DNA from: Strobilurus pachycystidiatus
Taxonomy: Eukaryota > Basidiomycota > Agaricomycetes > Agaricales > Physalacriaceae
Assembly: GCA_019915135.1 (NCBI GenBank)
Contig: JAHLMK010000011.1
Location: 62,001 to 126,000, forward strand
Length of the DNA: 64,000 nucleotides
Direction: 5' to 3'
Below, piece by piece: positions 11,728 to 20,758 of the stretch (its first letter is position 1; each line of letters starts with the position of its first letter). A program made the position numbers and the translations under genes. Under the pieces are notes generated by a model. That model was given only the letters and a program-made list of their open reading frames with translations. It was not told the origin of the DNA and searched no databases.

Positions 11728-12951
11728 ATGTCTTCCTCAGAGGTCTCTGGCATTCTCGGAGAATACATGCTCAAAGGATGGGTATATGCGCCCCAAAATG
11801 CTCAAATTATCAATTAATATATGCTCATAGGTCCTCACCGACAGAACATGCCCCAACGACGACTGTGTCACCCCGCTGATGCGCTCGCCCAGCGGGCGCA
11901 CGCCGATCGTGCATTTCTGCGCGCAGTGCGACGAGAAGCCCGACAGTGCGTCTCCGACGGCGTCCCCGACGCGTTGAACTCATCCCTTCATCGCTCCCAG
12001 GACCCGTTCAGCGTCCCAGCTTGCAGCTCGTGCCGTCCTCGTTGCCAACCTCGACATCGAGCACCGAATGCTCTGATTCCCAGCTGTCGGGCACCTCGAC
12101 GCCTCCCACTGACATATCGAGCTCTCTAAGCTCCCCAACCTTTGCACTGCCTCCAGAGACACCAGAGATCCGCCGTCGCCGCGAGCAATCCGATAGAGCA
12201 TCTTCAGAAATAGGCAAACGCCTCCTCAAAGGCTGGGCCATGCTCGCCGAGGAGTGTCCAAACCTGCAATGTTACGGCGTCCCTTTGGTTCGCCAGCCTA
12301 GATCCAGCAACCCTACGGAGCCCGTTCCAGTACGTGATACGCCTCTCTGATACACAGTGTCAATCAATTCCTTCTAGGAATGCGTTATTTGCGAAACCCG
12401 TTATGTGATAAACACAGACTGGACTGGTCGACAGACTCTCGTTCCTCTTGTCGCTGAACCTGTTGGTTCGACGCCGGTCTCGCTCGCTCAATCTGCAACA
12501 ATCACGCCCTCTCAGAGCTACCATGCTAGGGTGAACTTCTTCAAAATGCCTGTTGTGAGATTCTAATCATCGCCATGCAGAATGCAAGCCCTCTTCCCAT
12601 TCCTATGAAGGCACCCGAGGTGATTATTCATGAAACCAATCGGTGGTCAGGACTGATGTCGTGCTCTAGCCATATGTTCAATCAGGCGAAGAGCCGGTGT
12701 GTTTCTCGTTTTCTACGCTGAATCTTCCCTCAATAACGCAGAAGTCATTGATACCCACTCTCAACACCACGGTCTCGTCTTTGGAGCGAACGCTGCAAGC
12801 ACTAGCAGCCAAAATGAGCACTCTTTCGGACGGTAATCTGCCACTGGACCCCACAGCGATTGGCTTGACCGCCGATGCAATCACGAAAACGGCACAAGCA
12901 CTTACGCAGGTCAAGCAACTACACTGGAATGAAATGCAGAGTCTGCAATGA
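11728..12951 (+). CDS. p27/ZNRD2 (SSSCA1-like) protein with two zinc-ribbon modules
   Basis: Seven exons (11728-11781, 11831-11945, 12001-12329, 12378-12530, 12581-12619, 12670-12696, 12742-12951) give 308 aa. Two copies of the autoantigen-p27 module are seen: ILGEYMLKGWVLTDRTCPND...FCAQCDEKP, and GKRLLKGWAMLAEECPN...CVICETRYV, joined by a Ser/Thr/Pro-rich linker. The C-terminus (SLERTLQALAAKMSTL, ALTQVKQLHWNEMQ) is helical, as in the family. The 27-nt exon 6 is needed to keep the helical C-terminus in frame; the alternative splice gives a different short tail. The family's biochemical role is poorly known, so no function is assigned. The start fits the conserved LGEYMLKGW close to the N-terminus. 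Confidence 0.82.
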
Positions 12952-13271
12952 TACATCTGACGGACAGATCTAGCCTCGATGCAGGTAAGTACTGTAAAGG
13001 GTGCGATCCATTTTGCTCATCTGCCGAAATCGACCACTAGATACGAGAACGGAGATTGTAGCGGTTTGCGTAGACCAATACATTCCTTTCACACAGAGAT
13101 CGGCTGATAACACCATTGATTGTACGTCAGGCGAACCGAGGCGCAAGTAGCGTGGCAGCCTCATGTTTTTCGTCTGCGGGTGTGTGTGTGTGCAAATTGT
13201 GGTGCCTATTTACATCCTTTGACTCAATCCCCCATCATCATCGCCGTGCTATCAGTTACTCTCTTCAGATT
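12952..13271. other. Intergenic region, tandem genes
   Basis: 320 bp between two plus-strand genes. It holds a short GTGTGTGTGT run near 13180 and a pyrimidine-rich stretch before the next start. No further gene, RNA or repeat is seen. Confidence 0.4.
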
Positions 13272-14807
13272 ATGAAGAAACTGTCTTTGAACGTATTCAA
13301 GCGCTTCGGTCGTTCGAACGGCCAGACCAAAGTCGAGGACCCTGAGCCTCCTGCGCCTCCACCAAGTGACCTGTCACATTCGACTCCAAATCTCCTCGGT
13401 AGCATTACTAGCAGCCGACAGGTGGCGCGACGACGTCTGCACAAGCGCTGGTCTGGCGCTACCAGCTCCACCGACCTCTCCCAAAGCGTGCGTCCAGTCG
13501 AACACTCAACGTCCGTTGCTGATCTAAAATTTTACCCCATAGCCCATTTCCCCGCCTCATCAAACTGATAATGTCTACCCCGGATCGAACTACATTGGCG
13601 TGCACCAGAGTCGTTCTACACCCATGATTACCGAAATAAATCGTGCAAACCAGTCCCCGAACGGCAGACTCATTGAGGACTTTTCTGTGTACGAGCCTGA
13701 TGATCGAGACTTTGAGTTTGTTGAGAGACCACCGCCTTTCATACACGCTGGTGGCGTGTTGCAGGACAGTCACTCCAGAGATGTACAGTCGAGTAGGACT
13801 GATCGGTCGGCAATGGACTATCCCCCTCCACCACCCATTGAAAGACGGCGTTCATCTCGCTCGTCAGGTCGGTCATCCGGACGGTCCTCTGGTCGATCGT
13901 CTGGTCAACCTCCCGGTGGCGCTGTACCGACACCTGTAGGACCGTCCTACACACCCACACCCATTCCTCAAGCAGAGATATATGACGTACGTTGCCACCA
14001 GGAAAACTCGAGACTTGCTCATCCTCTTGTTAGCGCAACACGCTCCCGCGTTCGGCGCGTAGGACAACCTCTCGCTCGCACTCATCCCGCAGCTCAAATG
14101 ATACAGCCTCGTCAACCTCACCAGTAATGAATCCACTGCGACGTTCCGACTCATCTCTTACGCGAAACACTAGCCTCCCCCTCCCGTTAGCGGATCCGCG
14201 CCAGGACATTCGAGTCCTTCAACATATTACATCATTCCTGGGGGGATGAAGGTTATATTTCGCGACCAAGCTGGCAATGAGATTACAAGGTATGCGGGCA
14301 GACCTCCTCCGGATCTCAGAGGGTGATACCAAACCGCCTCTAGGGTAGGAGACTTTGCTGAAGGCGCACATAAACGCATATCCCCGCTAGTTGTCCAAGA
14401 CGGAGACGGTCAAGTACTGTACAAGTCTCCAGAGCTGGATCACCCCCCTAGTCATGGCACTCGCCGAGAACGAAGCCAGCCGGCTGAATGTCCCCATTGC
14501 CACGGTCCTACACCAGACCGACGCCACAGAAGCTCAAGGTCGCGACATCACGGACCGTCAGTCAAGATCCATATTTGCATCTAGCCGTGACACTCATAAC
14601 CAATGCAGCCCATCTACTGGCTCCGATCGATCTATGTCGACAAGCTCGAAACACAGTCGACTCATCTATCCCCCATATGAAAATCCCAATATTGTGCTGA
14701 TAGACGGTAATGGCCGCCAGATACCGCTGTGCGTACGTTATACTCCCGGAGAACGTATAAATGACTGGGTGATTAGAAGGACTTCGGCGGAGAATGCTCC
14801 AAGCTAG
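13272..14807 (+). CDS. Ser/Pro/Arg-rich orphan protein with three beta-strand-like repeats
   Basis: Not recognised. Six exons (13272-13487, 13543-13986, 14034-14123, 14174-14289, 14344-14556, 14609-14807) splice with correct phases to 425 aa. The start MKKLSLNVFKRFGRSNG is basic; the middle is disordered, with poly-Pro and four tandem RSSG units. The C-terminal half has three similar short motifs of the form hydrophobic-D-x-x-G-x-hydrophobic: MKVIFRDQAGNEI, PLVVQDGDGQVLY and NIVLIDGNGRQIPL, the last followed by RYTPGERINDW. A CPHCHG motif lies between the second and third. This may be a fungal-specific repeat fold, but no function is supported. Its stop is 6 bp from the stop of the convergent gene. 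Confidence 0.7.
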
Positions 14808-14813
14808 CGCATG

Positions 14814-15956
14814 CTAGTGTCTTCCTCCGCCTCCGCCTCGCCCTTGCCCTCGTCCACCTCCACCGCCGCGGCCACGACCACCTCTGCCTCTACTGCTCCC
14901 ACCTCGCCCGCGCGAGGAGGAAGCATTGACCTGACTTATCTCTTCTCGGCTAAGCTTCAGCATACCACCGCTGAACTTTCCAACGCCCATCCGTAAACCT
15001 CGTTCCCTGTCCTTTTTCTTTGATGATGCCGCGTCCGGATCTTCGAATAGCTTCTTGATGGAGCGGTGGTAGTTGCCCATATTCTTAGCCTGTACAAGGA
15101 CGTCTCACTATGTTGTATGACGATATGATTACATTTTCAACACTCACCTCCTCGACTTGTGCCTTCTGTCGTTCTTTTTCCTTCTCGATCAGCCCAGTTC
15201 GGACTCGCTTTGAGTGCTTGTTCCTTTCTGCTTGCCGCACTGACTTTTCGCCTTTCCCAATTCTGGTGGACGACGATAGCTCTAACACGCGTCCGGCCAA
15301 TGCCTTTTTACGCTGTGCTGGCGCCATGTCTAGATCTTCATTTAGTGACCCGGATAACAGCTTAGTGTGGACAAGACGGTGTAGAATAGCGTCGTTCTGT
15401 AGATTGGTCCTGTATGCATGTTGAGGATGCTCCATGCATTACGGAGAGTAGCACACCTGTCTTCATTTTCATCTTCGTCAGCGTCCGCTTTGAGCTCTTG
15501 CGCATTGTTCAACTTTGACACTTTGGATGACTAGCAATGTGAGGGAGACGCGCAACAGCAATTTAGCGCCACTGACCATGAAGGCTTTCTTCTGGGATTT
15601 TGTTGCGGGGTCAAACGTAGATTTTGACGTGGATGTATCATTGAAGACAACCACGCTTGGGCCGGCTATTGCTGAACTACCTGCAACGAATCCGTCGTCT
15701 TGGTCATAATCTGACCGACATTAGCAGTGAGAATGCCCGTTCGATGAGGCCTCGTACCATCTTCATCGCTCATTTCGTCTTCGGAGACCATCTCTGTTAT
15801 TCCGGTCCATTCTTGTTCGGATGCTTCTGACTCTGACGGGACATCTTCATCGCGCTTCCGTTTTTTGGGTGGGTCAACAGGAATATCGCCAAAGGATTGG
15901 AGGAAACTTTGGCCATGGGCGTTGAGCAATTGAAGCAAGTCTTCGCTGTCAGACAT
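14814..15956 (-). CDS. FAF1-like nucleolar protein (DUF4602), 40S assembly
   Basis: Resembles the FAF1/C1orf131 family, which acts in early 40S ribosomal subunit assembly in the nucleolus. The N-terminus is acidic with a basic patch (MSDSEDLLQLLNAHGQ, KKRKRDED). A family-like core follows: KKALAGRVLELSSSTRIGKG, RQAERNKHSKRVRTGLIEK, EEAKNMGNYHRSIKKLFE and GLRMGVGKFSGGMLKLSREE. The end is an RGG/GRG-rich tail (RGRGGSSRGRGGRGRG), typical of nucleolar RNA-binding proteins. Several introns are present, e.g. one before KNMGNYHR. An in-frame Met four codons upstream (15968) is an alternative start. Family assignment rests on remembered core motifs. Confidence 0.72.
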
Positions 15957-15968
15957 GATGACGGTCAA

Positions 15969-16322
15969 GGTCAGAAAAATTTGATGGGCACATCGGCTAA
16001 GTTAAGTACCACTTGCAACTTTGCTGCCGACACACTGTCTGGTTCAAGCCATCAACGTCTAGCAGCTTCATCCCGGTTTCGCTTCCAACATCTTCGATTG
16101 GGGTATCCTCCAATCGAACACTTTCCAGGTATCGAACGCGTCGACCCATGATCCCACTGCGGAGGGCCTCAGTGCCTGGGTAGTTTGCAGACCAATCGAT
16201 GGCACCTCGGCACCTCCATGATCCTCGCAGATATCGACAGTAGATGACCGCAAACGGCGCTTGGACAGCAAAGACAAGATGGCAGCGCAATTGGGCGCAA
16301 GAGCTGGCGCAAGACCAACTAC
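15969..16322. other. Upstream region of FAF1-like gene, uncertain coding content
   Basis: Contains a minus-strand open frame (15997-16377) encoding stretches such as RRVRYLESVRLEDTPIEDVG, and a second overlapping frame. Neither has a good start, since the frames run into the inverted-repeat element at 16323, and no family is recognised. It could be the remnant of a gene interrupted by the element, or simply 5' flanking DNA. Confidence 0.3.
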
Positions 16323-16575
16323 CACCGGGTGAGCATTTCAGACTTTTCGGGCGAAAAATCCGGTTAAAAATCTTCACGATTTTTCATCAAGTTTTTACAG
16401 TGGTTTTCAATGAGAATGTACAAATACTTCCGAATCTGTAGCGAAAATATACAAAGAAATCTTTATCCAGGTGAGAGAACGCTAAAATGCATTTCTTGGT
16501 GAAAAAGTCAGTGAAAAATCGTGAGGTTTTTTAACCGGAATTTCCGGTCAGAAATTCCGAAATGCTCATCCAGTG
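16323..16575. mobile_element. MITE-like terminal inverted repeat element (253 bp)
   Basis: The ends are inverted copies: the left end reads CACCGGGTGAGCATTTC and the right end, on the other strand, CACTGGATGAGCATTTC. Similarity continues inward, with TCCGGTTAAAAA and TCACGATTTTTCA shared by both arms. It is AT-rich, unlike its surroundings, and has no coding capacity. TAC flanks it on both sides (16320-16322 and 16576-16578), a likely 3-bp target duplication, which would suit a PIF/Harbinger-like transposase acting in trans. It lies between the GST 3' end and the FAF1-like upstream region. Confidence 0.8.
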
Positions 16576-16695
16576 TACGATACGCGCAGCTCAGGACGGT
16601 GTGCCATAATAAGTTGTTCAATGACTGAATTGAAAGATAGCTCTTTGTATTACACAGACTTCCTACAGCTTCATCTGAGGTTTGGTATCATATGT

Positions 16696-17601
16696 TCACG
16701 GGATCGTGATGCCCTTCTGGGATCCCGAGCGAGCGGCTACCCTTTCAAACCACGCCTATGAGAAGATTTAAGTTCTGGTAATCATAGACGTATTGTATTG
16801 CAAAACCAACCTTCAGGCCAGGCCATTCATCCAAGGACTCAATTCCACCGAATTTGGAAACGCGAATCCAAGGCCACACATTAACATCGGCGAGCGAATA
16901 CTTGTTGCCGGCGAGCCACTCGCGGTCCTTGAGACGGATCTCCAGGACACCATACAGACGCTTGGTCTCATCAGAGTAGCCTGTCAGAGGGATGAGCTTA
17001 AATCGACGCGTCTTGATATGTCAGTCACGTACGCTTCTTCGCATATGGAATATCTTCAGGCGCGGCTCTGGTAAAGTGGTTGACTAAAGAAGTGTCAGCT
17101 GGGGGCGTCTGTGAGAGCAGCAGACATCAGGACTTACGTTGACCTTGCATGGGACCCACGCCGCCGTGCTAATAAACAATCAGACGTGATTAGCATGAAT
17201 CATGGACTGCCATACCGCAAAGAAGATCCACTGGAGCATCTCACTCTCATCATTCGACTTGTGTTCGAATGCAAACTTGTTCTCCTTGTCATAGTGTTGC
17301 TGAAGATAGATCAAAATGGCCGCGGTCTCGAAGACAGCAAAGTTGTCGCGTGAACGGTCCACGAGGACAGGAATGCGACCATTGGGATTCAGATCAATGA
17401 ACCATGGCTCCTTCTGTTCGTTTTTGCCGATATCGATTTTTTGGAAACTAGGAGGCTATCAGATACAACCAGCGATGGGAGAGCGGAAAGTGCGTACTCA
17501 TAGTTCACCTCAGGGTAGACAGCCTTGAGCTCCTCGAGGAAAACAGAGACTTTGTGGCCGTTAGGAGTGCCGGCAGTGTAGAGAATGAGAGGCTTGGACA
17601 T
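16696..17601 (-). CDS. Glutathione S-transferase, URE2p-like
   Basis: A cytosolic GST-fold protein. The N-terminal thioredoxin-like domain is [20 protein letters not shown] followed by [15 protein letters not shown], then [31 protein letters not shown] and [18 protein letters not shown], where the FET/AI glutathione site is seen. The all-helical part includes [46 protein letters not shown] and the final exon [19 protein letters not shown]. Small introns interrupt it, e.g. after VNYE and before AWFERV. An upstream in-frame Met (17670) would add a basic leader, possibly mitochondrial. URE2-like GSTs in wood-decay fungi are often expanded detoxification enzymes; the substrate is unknown here. 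Confidence 0.88.
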
Positions 17602-17906
17602 GATGAAGAAAGACCGCGAGTTGCGTGGTATCTGTGGCTTGAGGAGCCTTAAATACGACAGTCGAAGCATCTTACAAAGCCAATGACTATGGCGTACATA
17701 TCTGCTGACGGAGACGTTTTAATAAGCAAACATCGCGGGCTCGCATGGGATTCAGATAGTTAGCTGATCTCACGCGCCATCGACCCAAGCAACAACCAAG
17801 GACTACATGGCGCCGTTAACCAGACTTACAGCCCGAGAATGGCTCTACATATCAGCGCTTCAGTATCGGACCTTGTGCGCGGAATCAAGATTCGTTCATT
17901 TTCCCA
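17602..17906. other. Intergenic region
   Basis: 305 bp between the GST start and the PET191 stop, both on the minus strand. It would hold the GST promoter and the PET191 3' UTR. No other feature is seen. Confidence 0.4.
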
Positions 17907-18225
17907 CTAAGACTCCGTGGGGGTTTCCGGCGGCTTTTCCGGTTCAAACTGGAACTGGGATCCCACAATATTCCCGCGAAATCTCTTCCGCATGTCCAGC
18001 TACCAGATAATGAGCAAAACTGTCCAGGAACACTGTTCATAATGTGCCTACCATTCCCCGTTTACATTCAAAGGTTGCTCTTCGCAGCGACTGGCACGAC
18101 TCGGGCAGTTCGTCGACGTGGTCGCGCAGGCAGTCCGAAGGGAGATGGCCCTGCTTGGTCACACAGTCCGAGTTGAGGACACAGTCTTTGAGAGCCGCGA
18201 GCAGTGCTTGACATGAGGAGGCCAT
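17907..18225 (-). CDS. PET191: Cytochrome c oxidase assembly factor PET191/COA5
   Basis: A small twin-Cys protein of the mitochondrial intermembrane space needed to assemble respiratory complex IV. Exons 18225-18052 and 17999-17907 give 88 aa. Visible: MASSCQALLAALKDCVLNSD, a CxxxxxxxxxC pair; a second pair around DCLRDHVDELPESC; then ATFECKRGM and, across the 52-nt intron, LDMRKRFRGN, the family signature. The unspliced frame stops four codons after the donor, so the second exon is required. Only 62 bp separate its start from the divergent DUF7719-like gene. Confidence 0.93.
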
Positions 18226-18287
18226 GGCAGAGCGGGATAAGCGGCCATTCTGACGTCACCCGCAGGAACGTGTCTCCTGCCATCATC
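18226..18287. promoter_or_regulatory. 62-bp bidirectional promoter
   Basis: The start codons of PET191 (minus) and the DUF7719-like gene (plus) are only 62 bp apart. Both promoters and 5' leaders must sit here or inside the neighbouring gene. A TGACGTCA palindrome (CRE/ATF-type site) lies at about 18251-18258. That is seen directly; its use is inference. Confidence 0.55.
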
Positions 18288-19121
18288 ATGGTAAAGAAGC
18301 GAAAACAACAGCAACAAAAATCGGACGAGTCGCCAGCGCCCTCTGAGCACCTCGAAATATCTGAAGAGGAGCAGTGGCGACTTATCAAAGAGTCTGGCGT
18401 CCTGAACCAAATTCCCCTACAAAGACCTCCGAATTCTACTGGCGTCAAGGAAGTACCTAGTAGGCCTCAAGCGGAGGAGGAGGAGGAGGAGGACAACCCA
18501 CTGGTGAACGAGATATTCAACGCTATTCTCTACATTATACCTTTCTCGTTTTGTCTGCTTATGATGGAAATGTACGCCTCCTCTGAAGGTAACACGAAGC
18601 TACTGTTAATTTGATTCATCTTTAGATTAATTCACCACCAGTATGGTAAACAGCCTGGTCTCAAAGTCCTTGTCGACAGAATGACCTCGGGTGCGCCCCG
18701 TGCGTACCACCTTTATTCAGTTTCTCATCGTCTCGTCTTGAATGTTTTCTGCCAGTTATGTCTGTGTTCATATTCTACAGTGCGCGATCCTTGTTTTTTT
18801 TGCATTCCTCTCTAACAACGTGACAGCAATTCGATACCAAAAGATGCGGCGTATGCAATTCTTTCTCTTTCTCGTCGCCTGCGCTGCTGGCTGTCGCATG
18901 ATGTACGTTCTGGCCCGCGCTGGATTCATCAAGACCATGCAACAAGTATGTCACGCGCCTGTCTCGTCGTGCTTGATTTATTGATATCATGTACCCAGTG
19001 CCCACCTCTTGCAACACTTTGGATATACTGTGTGGTGCAGATGGACCTTGGCCCGGCGGTTGTGAACCTACTCGTCGTCGGCGGGTATGTCAGGTACAAC
19101 AACCTCAAGGTGTTGCGATGA
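18288..19121 (+). CDS. DUF7719-like multi-pass membrane protein
   Basis: A fungal protein of unknown function. The N-terminus is basic and Gln-rich (MVKKRKQQQQKSDESP), then acidic (AEEEEEEDNP). Membrane segments follow: FNAILYIIPFSFCLLMMEI; APLMSVFIFYT; QFFLFLVACAAGCRMMYVL; and LATLWIYCVVQMDLGPAVVNLL. The last exon ends GGYVRYNNLKVLR. At least four introns are needed to join these: after MMEI, after TSGAP, after FIFYT and after MQQ. The pattern of a soluble acidic head and about four helices with CPPLATLW matches the DUF7719 group as I remember it. Localisation, ER or other endomembrane, is a guess. Confidence 0.78.
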
Positions 19122-19358
19122 GGTACTGCTATGGGGCTGTTAGCAGTGTTGTATGGATATGTATCTCTTTACCCTCATTTTGAATACTACAAGGCGTAAA
19201 AACGCGCCTGGCAGTGGACATTGGACAACTTGAATGAACGCGACTCGCGACGTGACTGGCACGGGATGTGACTGAACACTGAAAGGAAAATCATTTTGGT
19301 TGCCGCTCTAAGTCTTCAAGTTTACGCGTCCATCGGTGCCAATGCACTGCGGCTGCAC

Positions 19359-20390
19359 ATGTCCTTCCCACCGACGGTCATCGACGAAAAGGCATTTCTC
19401 TCAATTGCTAAGAGGACCATAGTACCCAACGGTATGAAGTGCGACGCCTGCAAGGACCCATCGACGGAGGCGGTCGTACTTGCTTGCTGGTATGCCTACA
19501 GCGTGGTACGTCCTGGGACAGTGTGCTTGACTCTTGGGCTAATTTGGTTCAGCATCTGCTGCAGCATTCATTCACGAAGACAACAAAGGAGCGGTACTCG
19601 GTAAGTAAGAGGTTTCTTACATCTACTTTCCCCGTCAATTGTTTGATTGGTCCAGCACAACCAACGAAAGGAATACTACTGCAAGCTCAGCAAGTGCAAC
19701 TCCCCCTTGCAGGCCTACCGCAATCGCCACGATCTTCATGAACACATCAAGAACTCGCATATGCCCCGCAATCTCATCTGTCCTCTCAAAGACTGCGTGC
19801 AACACTGTGCCCGTCCGAACCTACTCCTCAACCACTTCAACACTGTTCACCCTGATTTAGACGGTGTCGAGTACGCCTCGGTCGCGCATCTCTTCTCGCC
19901 CTCCTGGCTGCCCTTTTCTCCCCCCGATTTCCCCGATCCACCACCTCTACCAACCCACATATCCGTGGGTACCGTCCTCGTTCCCGTCGCAGGCGGTCGC
20001 GTGCAGAAGAGGCGCATGCTCGAGCCCGGTCCCAGCAAGGCGTTGGCCGGCTCTCCGCTGAAACGCACGGGCTCGACTGTCCTCCAGCTGTCTTCTCCAC
20101 AAAAGAAGGCACCCTCTCCTGGGCCAAAGGAGAAAGAGCTCGACTTCGAGGACCTCGTGCACATAGAAATCGACGTGGATTCGTATGCTGCAATAGATGA
20201 CTTAGTCGTGTGGCAGCGACCGCCGGAGATGCAGAAGGACGTGGCACGGCCCCAGGCGATGATGGACCCCAGCGCCATTCGCGCAGGAGAAGCCCCGGTT
20301 TCCATCCATTTTGACGTCTTTTCGCGTCAGGTCATGTCGCTGGTGGCCAAGGAGGAAGCCAAACAGGGCAATGATAAGCCCAATGCATAG
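19359..20390 (+). CDS. C2H2/AN1-like zinc-finger protein
   Basis: Exons 19359-19502, 19553-19600 and 19656-20390 give 308 aa. Near the N-terminus MKCDACKDP supplies a Cys pair. The third exon holds two C2H2-like fingers: YYCKLSKCNSPLQAYRNRH..H, and LICPLKDCVQHCARPNLLLNH..H. The rest is Pro/Ser-rich with basic patches (GRVQKRRML) and an acidic segment (ELDFEDLVHIEIDVD). It is probably a nuclear or nucleic-acid-binding protein. The first in-frame ATG of the exon was chosen; the frame is open upstream to 19296, so an upstream exon is possible. It is convergent with the RS-rich gene. Confidence 0.72.
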
Positions 20391-20758
20391 CATCTTTCGA
20401 AACGGACACTTTTCTGATATCAATACCACCACCGCTACGGCCAAATTTACTGCATCTCCTCCCCATTCCCTTTCCGCATTTGTCTGTACTCATTCAACAC
20501 TCGGTCTACTGTCATAGATTCGCAAGTAATACTATCATATTTCCATGAAGATTCTTCTTCATTTACACGTATCCTCAATCATTCAAATTACCACTGAAAA
20601 CTTGCGAAGCTCAAGAGAGATTCTTGATCAAAAAATCGGCGCGTAAGTTGTACATCATATCAAAAAACACGAGCTCGCAGTCAAAGTTAAATCTGACGGT
20701 AGGTATAGGTGGTGCCCAAAGTTGAATCTCGCTGCACCAGTGTGCGTAAGGGAACACC
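20391..20758. other. Convergent intergenic region
   Basis: 368 bp between the stops of two convergent genes. It is AT-richer than the coding DNA and probably holds both 3' UTRs. No other feature is seen. Confidence 0.4.
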
